Positions 8,392-16,436 of a stretch of 64,000 bases of DNA are shown in pieces (the first letter of the stretch is position 1; each line of letters begins with the position of its first letter). The stretch is from NCBI GenBank assembly GCA_015075445.1, contig JABTUJ010000014.1:99579-163578 (forward strand). Reading direction: 5' to 3'. The notes below the pieces were generated by a model. The model worked only from the letters and a program-made list of their open reading frames with translations. It was not told the origin of the DNA and did no database searches. The position numbers and the translations under genes were made by a program. The DNA is from Verrucomicrobiales bacterium (GTDB lineage Bacteria; Verrucomicrobiota; Verrucomicrobiia; Limisphaerales; J093).

Positions 8392-9903
8392 ATGCAATCC
8401 TGGTTTTTGGCAGTCCTGGCCTTGGGCCTGAGCGCGCCCGGCCTGGCCCAGCCGGCATCCGCCCCGGCGCGGACGCGCCCGAACATCGTCCTGCTGCTGG
8501 CCGACGATCTGGGGATCGGCGACCTGCGGGCCTACAATCCGGAATCCCGGATACCGACGCCACACCTGGACCGCCTGGCGGCCGAGGGACTGCGCTTCAC
8601 CGACATGCACTCGCCTTCGGCCGTCTGTACCCCCACGCGGTACGGGCTGCTGACCGGCCGTTACGCCTGGCGTTCACGCTTGAAGTCCGGCGTGCTCTGG
8701 GGATGGTCGCCTCCGCTGTTGGAAGCCGGGCGGATGACGTTGCCGGCGCTGCTTCGGGAGCAGGGCTATGCGACGGCCGGGTTTGGCAAGTGGCACCTGG
8801 GTCTCGGTTGGGCGACCCGCGAACCGGCGGCCTTTGGGGACGGCTCGAAGCCGGCCGCCGATCCCCAGTTGGTTGATTACGGCCGGAACTTGTCCGGTGG
8901 CCCCCACACCGCGGGGTTCGACTATTACTTGGGCATACCGGCGTCCCTGGACATGGAGCCGTACGTATGGATCGAGAATGACCGGTGTGTGGCGGCGCCG
9001 ACGGAATGGTGCCCGGGAGACAAGCACCAGCGGCAGGGTGGGGGAGGTTTCTATCGGGCTGGGCCGATCGCGCCCGGTTTTCGGCTCGAGGAAGTGTTGC
9101 CGGAGCTCACCCGGCGGACGGTGCGTTACCTGGAGGACCACGTCCGGAAGCAACCGCGCCAGCCGTTCTTCGTCTATGTGCCGCTATCGTCGCCCCACGA
9201 CCCGTGGTTACCGACGCCGGAATTTGTGGGGCGGAGCGCGGCGGGGCCGCGGGGGGATTTTGTGGCTCAGACCGACGCGAGCGTGGGTCAGATTCTGGAG
9301 ACCTTGGACCGCCTGGCGTTGGAGGAGAACACGCTGGTCGTGTTCACGAGCGACAACGGGGCCCACTGGCTGCCGGGGGAAGTCGAGCAATACCACCATG
9401 CTGCCAATGGTCCGTGGCGCGGCCAGAAAGCGGACATCCACGAGGGAGGGCATCGGGTGCCCTGCATTGTGCGCTGGCCCGCGCGGGTGAAGGGGGGAAC
9501 CGCCACCGGGCAACTCGCCTGCCTCACGGATTTCGTGGCGACCTTTGCCGAGGTCTGCGGTGTGCGGTTGGCCGAGGACGCGGCGGAAGACAGCTTCAGC
9601 TTCGCGCACTTACTCCTTGGCAAGGCGCCGTCCGGACCCGTGCGACAGTCGCTGGTCCTGCATTCCGCCCAAGGGATGTTTGCCCTCCGGCGGGGCGGCT
9701 GGAAGTGGATTGAGGGGTTGGGGTCGGGTGGGTTTACCGCGCCGGCGAAGATCGCGCCGGCGGCCGGCGGGCCTGTTGGCCAGCTCTACGATCTCTACCG
9801 TGATCCGGCGGAACGCGAGAACCTCGCGGCAGCCGAGCCCGAGATCGTGGCGCGGCTGCAGGCGGAACTGGCCGAGATTCAGCGTCGCGGTCGCAGCCGA
9901 TGA
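8392..9903 (+). CDS. arylsulfatase A-like S1 sulfatase
   Basis: A 503-residue exported sulfatase. The ATG at 8392 starts a clean Sec signal peptide (MQSWFLAVLALGLSAPGLAQ); in-frame starts further upstream lie in repeat DNA. The metal-binding N-terminus reads RPNIVLLLADDLGIGDL. The formylglycine signature is CTPTR within SAVCTPTRYGLLTGRY (about residues 80-95), where the cysteine would be oxidised to the catalytic formylglycine. Later landmarks are GFGKWHLG, the SPHDPW region and FTSDNGAHW, which supply further metal or substrate ligands. The family hydrolyses sulfate esters of polysaccharides or aromatics in the periplasm or outside; the substrate cannot be told from sequence. It overlaps the next gene by 4 nt (ATGA), so the two are probably co-translated. 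Confidence 0.9.
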   Translation: MQSWFLAVLALGLSAPGLAQPASAPARTRPNIVLLLADDLGIGDLRAYNPESRIPTPHLDRLAAEGLRFTDMHSPSAVCTPTRYGLLTGRYAWRSRLKSGVLWGWSPPLLEAGRMTLPALLREQGYATAGFGKWHLGLGWATREPAAFGDGSKPAADPQLVDYGRNLSGGPHTAGFDYYLGIPASLDMEPYVWIENDRCVAAPTEWCPGDKHQRQGGGGFYRAGPIAPGFRLEEVLPELTRRTVRYLEDHVRKQPRQPFFVYVPLSSPHDPWLPTPEFVGRSAAGPRGDFVAQTDASVGQILETLDRLALEENTLVVFTSDNGAHWLPGEVEQYHHAANGPWRGQKADIHEGGHRVPCIVRWPARVKGGTATGQLACLTDFVATFAEVCGVRLAEDAAEDSFSFAHLLLGKAPSGPVRQSLVLHSAQGMFALRRGGWKWIEGLGSGGFTAPAKIAPAAGGPVGQLYDLYRDPAERENLAAAEPEIVARLQAELAEIQRRGRSR

Positions 9904-10961
9904 ACCTCGCGTCTTGCTCTGAGGCCTCGTCGGGTGGTCGGATTCGGGGCCTGCCAAACCGACGGCACTTCCTGACCCGCTGCGGATTGGGGCTGGCTGG
10001 GCTGCCCCTGGCTGTTCGCCAAGTCTGGGCAGCCGGAAGGACGCAACCGCCGCTGATCCAATACCTGGTGCGGCTGGGTTATCATGCGTTTGAACTCAAA
10101 CGCGACCGTCATGATCATTTTCTTGTCGCCGGCGAACTCGAGGAGCAGCGAGTCACCTTCCTGGTGGACACGGGTTGCAGTGTGAGTGCCGTGGATCGGC
10201 GACTGCTCAAAGGCGCGCGCACCCTGGGGGAACTCGGGATCGCGATCCAGGACTCGCTTCTGGGCCGGATCGACCGGGAATCCATTTACCTGGGCAAGCG
10301 TCTGGCGTTGGGCAAGGCAGAGTTTTTCAACCAGCCGCTCCAGGCAGTGGACACCGCGTCCCTCCGGCAACAGTGGAATGCGATTCTGGGCCTGGATTTT
10401 CTCCTGCGCCACCATGCGATCCTCGACTGCTGGACCGGCTGGCTGTGCCTGAGGGATGCGCCTTTGGAGGCAGCGCTGGAAGGAGCGTTGGACGCCAGCC
10501 TGCAGTGCAGCGGCTACCTCGCCGTGCCGCTCACACCGGCGGATGGCTTGACGCTGCTGTGCCGGCCGGGCGTTCAGGGTCAGGTGCTTACCCTGATGGT
10601 GGATACGGGGGCGATCTGGAGTCTGCTGGATGAGGGATCAGCCCGGCAGTTGGGGTTGAAGACCACCAGCACATCCAAAGCCGTCCAAGGGCTCGACCGG
10701 CTCGTGCCTCGGGCCCTATCGGCGACGCGGATTGACGAGTTCACCCTCGGCGAGGGCATTGCGCGCAACGTTCGGATGGGGGTGGCCGACCTCCAGCCGT
10801 GGTTCCTCTCCAAACGTGAAGTTCAGCAGGCACGGGCGGCAGGCCAGCCGCTCGTGGAGTTGGATGGACTGCTTGGCGTCGACCACATGTTCGCCTTCGG
10901 CGCGCTGATTGACTGCCGGCGGCGGCGGCTTTGGGTGAGCCGCGAGCGGATGGCGAAGTAG
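9900..10961 (+). CDS. Tat-exported protein with two retropepsin-like aspartic protease domains
   Basis: A 353-residue protein with two retropepsin-like halves in one chain. A twin-arginine motif (NRRHFLTRCGLGLAG, about residues 20-34) suggests Tat export. Domain 1 has FLVDTGCSVSAV (about 88-99) with its partner AILGLDFL. Domain 2 has LMVDTGAIWSLL (about 233-244) with its partner GLLGVDHM. Each DTG is the catalytic aspartate motif, and retroviral-type proteases need two, usually from a dimer; here an internal pseudodimer is possible. The start overlaps the sulfatase stop by 4 nt, which argues for a functional link, perhaps processing of exported proteins. Related DTG-type proteins occur in many bacteria as 'retropepsin-like aspartic protease' of unknown role. 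Confidence 0.75.
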   Translation: MNLASCSEASSGGRIRGLPNRRHFLTRCGLGLAGLPLAVRQVWAAGRTQPPLIQYLVRLGYHAFELKRDRHDHFLVAGELEEQRVTFLVDTGCSVSAVDRRLLKGARTLGELGIAIQDSLLGRIDRESIYLGKRLALGKAEFFNQPLQAVDTASLRQQWNAILGLDFLLRHHAILDCWTGWLCLRDAPLEAALEGALDASLQCSGYLAVPLTPADGLTLLCRPGVQGQVLTLMVDTGAIWSLLDEGSARQLGLKTTSTSKAVQGLDRLVPRALSATRIDEFTLGEGIARNVRMGVADLQPWFLSKREVQQARAAGQPLVELDGLLGVDHMFAFGALIDCRRRRLWVSRERMAK

Positions 10962-10995
10962 GGGGATGCCGCCGCGAGGACTCTTCGGTTCGTGT

Positions 10996-13125
10996 CTATT
11001 CTCGGCGGCGGATAAGCACCATCCAATCCTGCTCCGGATCCGCCGGCGGCGGGCCGAGGTTGACGGTGCCCGGGCCGGCGACACGGGCAGTCTCGGCGCG
11101 GAGCAAGTCGCCTCCGGTGCGGGGGTTGAACCAGCGAACCGAGAACCGCCCGGCGTGGTCGCCCAGATCGAGCGTCGTGGCACCGCCTTGGGGCAGGCAG
11201 ACCACATAGACCTCCCCCGGCTTGGCCAGGCAGAACTTCGTGTTGTCGTTGGCGGTATTGCCGATGAGGGCGTTGGCATTGGCCATCTCCCAGAAAGGAA
11301 TGCGCTGGTCGCGGAAGAACTCGAGGGCGATGCGGCAGTAATCCCAACTGCGGTCGCGACTGCGCCAGTCCTCGCACTGCAGATCGTTCTGGGGGAGTTG
11401 ATAGCCGAAGTAATACTCAACGCCCGCTCCGCCCGCCATGAGGGTGCCCCAGAGGCAGAGCTTGCGGATGTCGTCGAGGGTGTACGGCTTGCCTCCCTGC
11501 ATCGCCTCTCCGCTGTGTCCCTGGTAGCCCGGGTCGGGCGGCACGCCCATGTCGGCCGGGTTTTGCTCGTCGTGACAGACGACCCAGGGCTTGCCGGCAC
11601 GGGCCGACGCGGTGACCCACTTCAGCGTGCGCTGATGCGCGGCGCTCCAGGAGTTCTGGAGGGACGCCCCGGTGAGCGCGGAACCTTCGCCCAGGAGGGG
11701 CGGGTACACCTTGTCCTGCTGGTCCGGAAAGGTATGGACGACGATGAGATGACGGTAGGGGTCGGTGTCGTGAAGGTACCGGGCCATATCTCGGAGTTCC
11801 TCGGTGGACTGGGTGTTTTCCTCGCCCAGATTCCAGTTGAGCCCGAGGTGGTGCGCGAAGCGGGCGATCAATTCGCGGAGGTAGAGCTTGCGCTCGGGAC
11901 CCAGCCGGCCGCCGTCGAGCGCTTCGGGTACCTGGCCGGGCCGGGCGTCGTGACCGATCCGATCATCATCGATCTCGTTTTCCTGGAGTTTGAAGTGCAG
12001 AAACAAGCCGCGGGCGGTGGCGTGGTCGAACACGACACCCCATTGGTCGAGCTTCGAGCAGTCGTAGTGGAACTTCGTGTCGCGTTCGACGAACGGCCAG
12101 ACATCGTCGCCGTCGCCACCGGCATTGTAGGGGAGGAAGCTGAACGAGTTGACGCCTTTGGCCGCCAGGTAGTTCAGGGCGCCGATGAGTCCTTTGCCCT
12201 TACCGTCCTGCCAGGTCGGGTCTCCCGGGCGCCAGTCCTGGACGTGGGGTTGCCAGGTCTTGAGCGCGCCCGCGGGGGCGTTCTCGCCCGGGCGAGCATC
12301 CCGACGCCGGTTGGGCACGGTGCCGTCGAAGTCCGCGTAGGCAAGCAGGTTCTCCGGGGCGTCGGGTCCGGCCTTGAGGAAGTACTCACCGGAGCCGGCG
12401 AAACGGAGGTGATGGCGGCCGACGTACTCGAGTCGTCCGCGGGCACGGAAGTCGCGGCCGGTCTTGTCACTGTCGGCGACGGTGAACGAACCGCTGGCGG
12501 TCAGCACTGGTGAGGCCTGCGCGGCCGCGTCGTCGTCCACGGCGACGTGTGGACCGCGCAACAGGGACAGCGAGTAGTCCCAGCGCCCGATCTTGTCCGG
12601 GGACAGGTGAGCACGCCAGCGGGTGCCCGCCTCGGCGGAGGAGTCCGCGGCGTTCCCGTCAGCGGCAAAGTAGCCGGGCACGACGTATCGCGGCGTGCCG
12701 GATTCGTGCGTGAAGGTGGCGGTGAGGCGGTAATCGGTGAAAGGGTTGGGGTCCAGGTCCCGTTCATGGGCGTAAGGCCCGTCGAGGGTGAGGGTGATCT
12801 TGTGCCACTGCCGCAGTTCGCCGCTGACGGTCACGGTGCCCGCGCCGTCGGGGAGGCGCGGCCGGGCTTGCTGGTCCTGCTTGAGGTTCTTCGCGATCCA
12901 GTGGGCGAGGGTTGAGCTGCCGAAGCCGTAGCCGCCCGGAAGGGGGCGGTAGTCCATCGTCTGGATTTGGGGCGGCGGACCCCAGTGGGCTGGGAAGGGC
13001 TTGCGCCCGCCGGGGCTGTTGGGGGCTTCGCCGGTTTGGGCCGAGGGCTGGGGGGCGAGGGCGAAGGTGGCGACAAGTAGGACGACCTGCCACAAGGGGT
13101 TCCGGAAGAGCATGGACACGGTCAT
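10996..13125 (-). CDS. secreted DUF5060 / apiosidase-like glycoside hydrolase
   Basis: About 709 residues. The ATG at 13125 precedes a signal peptide (core LWQVVLLVATFALAPQPSAQ); a longer start at 13227 would overlap the neighbouring HepT gene. An N-terminal beta-sandwich of the DUF5060 type (about residues 110-220) is followed by a TIM-barrel-like region of the DUF4038/apiosidase-like (GH140-related) type. Visible landmarks are AAKGVNSFSFLPYN, DQWGVVFDHA and NWNLGEENTQS; in the last, glutamates sit where a clan GH-A acid/base would be expected. The C-terminus resembles the putative collagen-binding beta domain that often ends this family (WFNPRTGGD, then DWMVLIRR). Likely degrades an extracellular plant or algal polysaccharide; the exact linkage is unknown. 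It converges with the retropepsin gene across a 34-nt gap. Confidence 0.75.
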   Translation of the reverse strand: MTVSMLFRNPLWQVVLLVATFALAPQPSAQTGEAPNSPGGRKPFPAHWGPPPQIQTMDYRPLPGGYGFGSSTLAHWIAKNLKQDQQARPRLPDGAGTVTVSGELRQWHKITLTLDGPYAHERDLDPNPFTDYRLTATFTHESGTPRYVVPGYFAADGNAADSSAEAGTRWRAHLSPDKIGRWDYSLSLLRGPHVAVDDDAAAQASPVLTASGSFTVADSDKTGRDFRARGRLEYVGRHHLRFAGSGEYFLKAGPDAPENLLAYADFDGTVPNRRRDARPGENAPAGALKTWQPHVQDWRPGDPTWQDGKGKGLIGALNYLAAKGVNSFSFLPYNAGGDGDDVWPFVERDTKFHYDCSKLDQWGVVFDHATARGLFLHFKLQENEIDDDRIGHDARPGQVPEALDGGRLGPERKLYLRELIARFAHHLGLNWNLGEENTQSTEELRDMARYLHDTDPYRHLIVVHTFPDQQDKVYPPLLGEGSALTGASLQNSWSAAHQRTLKWVTASARAGKPWVVCHDEQNPADMGVPPDPGYQGHSGEAMQGGKPYTLDDIRKLCLWGTLMAGGAGVEYYFGYQLPQNDLQCEDWRSRDRSWDYCRIALEFFRDQRIPFWEMANANALIGNTANDNTKFCLAKPGEVYVVCLPQGGATTLDLGDHAGRFSVRWFNPRTGGDLLRAETARVAGPGTVNLGPPPADPEQDWMVLIRRRE

Positions 13126-13192
13126 AATGGGCAGCAGATGTAACGCAGCGATGCCGACCCGTCCACCGGATAACGAAGGGCCCGAGGCAGAT

Positions 13193-13711
13193 TCAGGGGG
13201 CGCCGGCCTGCTCTCCTGCGGCACCACCGAGTTCGGCTTGAGCGACGGCCTCGAGTTCGCCCGCGAAGCGCCGCAAGGACTCGGTCACGGGACCGGCGTG
13301 GGCCAGCCAGCGCTCGCGAAGGTTGGCCACTCTCGCTGCATCCAGGCCGTAGTCGTAGCTGTGGCGGAAGACATGGCGGAAACCTCGGAGTTCGTCCAGG
13401 AGCGGTTTCAGGTCCGGCGAAAGCACTGGTGGCCGGAGGGGCGACAGGTCCAGGAACATCTTCGCCAGCAATTCCCGGTGCCAGCGGGAGAGGTCCTTCA
13501 CGTGATTCTCGAAGGTCCGCGAAACCTGGTCGAAGGTGTTCTCCAGAGCGTTGTAGATGTTGTGCAGGTAGTAGGCAGCCGTGATCGTCCCGGTCTCGGG
13601 CAGAGCGGCGTCTGGCAAGGCCGACAGCGCCGTGGTCCAGCGGCGGACCACCTCCACGTCGGCTTGGATGACGGCTTTCAGCGTCAGGGCCGAGGCTGGG
13701 TCAATTTTCAT
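13193..13711 (-). CDS. HepT-like toxin/ribonuclease domain protein
   Basis: A 172-residue, mainly helical cytoplasmic protein. It resembles HepT-like proteins that pair with minimal nucleotidyltransferases. The start ATG at 13711 (MKIDPASALTLK) overlaps the end of the upstream nucleotidyltransferase gene by 11 nt, the usual arrangement of HepT/MNT modules. The signature region is GFRHVFRHSYDYGLD (about residues 110-124), which matches the R-x4-H-x-Y type active-site pattern of HepT ribonucleases. It is slightly longer than the classic 130-140-residue HepT. In characterised pairs the MNT partner silences HepT by adding AMP to that tyrosine; this is inferred here only from the family. Confidence 0.75.
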   Translation of the reverse strand: MKIDPASALTLKAVIQADVEVVRRWTTALSALPDAALPETGTITAAYYLHNIYNALENTFDQVSRTFENHVKDLSRWHRELLAKMFLDLSPLRPPVLSPDLKPLLDELRGFRHVFRHSYDYGLDAARVANLRERWLAHAGPVTESLRRFAGELEAVAQAELGGAAGEQAGAP

Positions 13712-14039
13712 AGGGCAGGGGAATCCAATGCTGCCGGATGATCGCCAGCAAATTCGGGGAGGCGGTCTCGACCTCGACCAAGTCCACCGGACATCCCAGC
13801 AATTGATCGAGCTCGGAAACCATGCGGTAAAAGACCGCCCCGGGCAGCCCTTCCACGGCCAGGTCCAGGTCGGATCGGGCATCTTGCCGACGCCCCATCG
13901 CCACCGACCCGAACAGCCACACCTGGCGGGCCCCGTGGCGATACAGGTGCTGCGCTCCCCGCCGGGCCAGGGCCCGGCGAGCTTCCACCGTCGAAATCGC
14001 AGCCGGCTGCGTCATACGAGTCCCCGCGTGGTTTCCCAT
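13701..14039 (-). CDS. MNT-type nucleotidyltransferase antitoxin
   Basis: A 112-residue minimal nucleotidyltransferase. The motif GSVAMGRRQDARSDLDLAVE (about residues 45-64) contains the GS and the metal-binding DxD of the polymerase-beta superfamily; a third acid probably sits in CPVDLVEVE. In characterised HepT/MNT systems this enzyme AMPylates the toxin. Translation is coupled to HepT by an 11-nt overlap. The ATG at 14039 is used here; a second in-frame ATG at 14015 is equally possible, since neither has a clear ribosome-binding site. No promoter is obvious; a tandem hairpin repeat lies upstream. Confidence 0.8.
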   Translation of the reverse strand: MGNHAGTRMTQPAAISTVEARRALARRGAQHLYRHGARQVWLFGSVAMGRRQDARSDLDLAVEGLPGAVFYRMVSELDQLLGCPVDLVEVETASPNLLAIIRQHWIPLPYEN

Positions 14040-14126
14040 CGCTGACCCGTATCTCTACACGTTCCCGGGGTGGCTGGCAAGGCGGGAGATGTCCGCGGTT
14101 CGTGGTTCGCTCTTGCCCAGGATAGA

Positions 14127-14263
14127 TCGCCGGGTGAGGACCCCCGGCCTACAAGGGGGAGCGCCGGGTGAGGGCACCCGGCCTACAAGGGGGAGTGCCG
14201 GGTGAGGGCACCCGGCCTACAAGGGGGAGCGCCGGGTGAGGACCCCCGGCCTACAAGGGGGAG
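14127..14263. repeat. four tandem 34-bp hairpin repeats
   Basis: Four head-to-tail copies of a 34-bp unit of the form GCCGGGTGAGGGCACCCGGC followed by CTACAAGGGGGAGT. Units 2 and 3 contain a perfect 8-bp inverted repeat (GCCGGGTG/CACCCGGC) with a 4-nt loop; units 1 and 4 carry GGACCCCC variants that weaken the stem. Related sequences, GCCGGGTC-GGG-GACCCGGC then CTACAG, occur at 37399-37424 and 46136-46162. The rest of the 14040-14363 spacer has no recognisable gene or promoter. Confidence 0.85.
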
Positions 14264-14363
14264 ACGAGACGATTCTACCTCGACCGGACGGGGTTGCGGA
14301 GTATCCGGATGCGCTCCATCTTCGCCGCGACAGCAGCATTTGAACCATGGAATCTCCTCATTC

Positions 14364-16058
14364 ATGAAACCGACACCGCACCCCTCCGGCCCGTCGCCCC
14401 GCCCCGTCCCCACGAGCCCGCTCCCGTCGGACGGGCTGAATCGCCGCCGCTTTTTGCGATCCCTGCTTTCGGTCGGCGGCGTCGGCCTGGTTGGCGCACC
14501 GCCCTTCTGGATGCGTGCCGCCGCGCCCGCCTCCGCGGAAGGGATGGTCTTTCACGACCAACGGGGTGAGGGCCGCAGGTATCCCCAGGCGCCGGGCCTT
14601 CCCGGTGTGGCCGTCTCGAATGGGCGCCACGTCACGCTCACCGACGAGCGAGGCCGCTGGCGATTGCCGGTGGATGACGAGACCACGACGTTCTTCGTCA
14701 TTAAACCGCGCGGGTGGCGGACGCGCCTGAGCGCGCATCACCTGCCCCGGGGGTACCACCATCACCAACCGGACGGCTCACCGCCGCAGCGGTTCCCGGG
14801 CGTGGCGCCCACCGGACCGCTTCCCGAGTCCATCGACTTCGCCTTGGTCCCTCAGGAGGAGGGCGATCGGTTCAAGGCCCTGGTGTGCGGGGATCCTCAG
14901 CCGCGCAATGCGCTGGAGGTGGGTTACCTGGCCCAGAGCGTCGTGCCGGAACTGTGCGGCACGGAGGCGGCCTTCGGGGTGGCCCTGGGCGACATCGCCT
15001 TCGACGACCTCAACACCCTGGAGCCGCTCAGCGAGGTCTTCGGCCTGGTGGGCGTGCCCTGGTACTACGTGCTGGGCAATCACGACATGAACTACGACGC
15101 GCCCGACAACCGTCACGCGAACGAGACCTTCCGTCGTGTGTTCGGTCCCTCCTGGTATGCGTTCAACTACGGCCCGGTCCACTTCGTGGTGCTCAACAAC
15201 GTCGAGTGGATGGGGCCCGACCCGGATCGGCCGAGCAGCACGGGCAACTATCGCGGGGCGCTGGGTGAGCGTCAGCTCGAGTTCATCGCCGAAGACCTCC
15301 GCCACGTGCCGGCCGACCGCCTGGTGGTGCTCTTCATGCACATCCCCCTGCACCGGGGGTTTGCCCCGAACCCGAGTTCCGTGACCCACGACCGGCAACG
15401 GCTCTACCAGTTGATCGGAGCGCGGCCCCACACCCTTTCGTTCTCCGCCCATACCCACTGGCATGCCCACCGATTTCTCGGGGCCGAGGACGGCTGGCCC
15501 GGGGCGCAGCCGCATCATCATGTCATCACCGGCGCCCTCTGCGGGAGCTGGTTTGGCGGTGCGCCGGGCGAGGATGGTGTGCCGCACGCCACGATGTCCG
15601 ACGGCACCCCGCGCGGTTACGTCGAGATGGAGTTCGACGGCGCTCGCTACCGCATGGACGGCTACAAGTCCCTGGGGCGCCCGCGTGACTACCAGATGCA
15701 CCTGGAGCTGCCGCCGGAACTGTCACGCGTCTCGCTGGCAGACACGAACCTCACTGTCAACGTGTTCAACGGGTCCGAACGCTCCGTCGTTCGCTGGCGC
15801 TGCGGCGCCGGAGATACCTGGCGCCCGCTGGCACGAGTCGAGGCGGCCGACCCCCGATTCCTCCGCTTGCGCGAGCGGGACCAGAACCTGTCTGCGCCTT
15901 ACCGCGCCCTGCCGCAGCCGATGACCAACTGCCCCCACCTGTGGCGCGGCCCGTTGCCGGGCGATCTGACGCCGGGGACCCACCTGGTGGAGGTGGCGGC
16001 GGAGGACATGTTCGGCCAGAGCCACTACGGCCGCCGCGCGTTGCGCGTGGTGGGCTGA
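14364..16058 (+). CDS. Tat-exported calcineurin-like phosphoesterase
   Basis: A 564-residue exported metallophosphoesterase. The ATG at 14364 is followed by a proline-rich leader and a Tat motif (LNRRRFLRSLLSVGG, about residues 25-39). The order is a small N-terminal carboxypeptidase-regulatory-like beta domain (about 70-115), the metallophosphatase core (about 165-380) and a C-terminal beta domain (about 420-560). This is the MetallophosN/Metallophos/MetallophosC pattern of Bacteroidetes and Verrucomicrobia. The dinuclear metal site is visible in CGDPQPR, GDIAFDD, GNHDMNYD, HIPLHRG and SAHTHWHAH. The substrate is unknown; phosphodiester or phosphomonoester hydrolysis is a family-level statement. 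It stands alone, with repeat DNA on both sides. Confidence 0.85.
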   Translation: MKPTPHPSGPSPRPVPTSPLPSDGLNRRRFLRSLLSVGGVGLVGAPPFWMRAAAPASAEGMVFHDQRGEGRRYPQAPGLPGVAVSNGRHVTLTDERGRWRLPVDDETTTFFVIKPRGWRTRLSAHHLPRGYHHHQPDGSPPQRFPGVAPTGPLPESIDFALVPQEEGDRFKALVCGDPQPRNALEVGYLAQSVVPELCGTEAAFGVALGDIAFDDLNTLEPLSEVFGLVGVPWYYVLGNHDMNYDAPDNRHANETFRRVFGPSWYAFNYGPVHFVVLNNVEWMGPDPDRPSSTGNYRGALGERQLEFIAEDLRHVPADRLVVLFMHIPLHRGFAPNPSSVTHDRQRLYQLIGARPHTLSFSAHTHWHAHRFLGAEDGWPGAQPHHHVITGALCGSWFGGAPGEDGVPHATMSDGTPRGYVEMEFDGARYRMDGYKSLGRPRDYQMHLELPPELSRVSLADTNLTVNVFNGSERSVVRWRCGAGDTWRPLARVEAADPRFLRLRERDQNLSAPYRALPQPMTNCPHLWRGPLPGDLTPGTHLVEVAAEDMFGQSHYGRRALRVVG

Positions 16059-16082
16059 GCGCTTCCACTGTACGCGGCCCGA

Positions 16083-16256
16083 CACCGCGCTCCCCCCCGT
16101 AGGCGCCAGCGTCAGGGCAGGAGGATATGAAGCGCCGACGTGAGGCAGAGAGAGGATTGTAGGCAGCCAAATGAGGCGCGGAGAGTTGGGCATGGTGAGG
16201 AGGCGGAGTTGGCGGGTCGGGAGCAACGCCATTCGCCTCCTGACGTCGGCGCCTAC
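16083..16256. repeat. degenerate cluster of the dispersed palindromic repeat
   Basis: Fragments of the CCTCACGTCGGCGCCTAC family in both orientations: GTAGGCGCCAGCGTCAGGGC from 16099, GCGCCGACGTGAGGC near 16132, and a fuller copy CTCCTGACGTCGGCGCCTAC ending at 16256. The pieces between (TGAGGCGCGGAGAG, GAGGAGGCGGAG) look like eroded copies. The rest of the 16059-16436 spacer shows no gene. Confidence 0.7.
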
Positions 16257-16436
16257 CGATGGAACGGAGTCTACGGGGGGCGGGGATACCCGGGCCCGGC
16301 GGTGACGCGGCCGGTGATGCAGCGGCAACTGAATCATGAGCGTAGCCGCACGGTTTCATTAGGTTCTGACTTGAGCTGGCCCGGGCCCGGAACTAGCTTC
16401 GCGGCCGGCGAAATGGTGCCTGGGCCAGAGCAGCGT

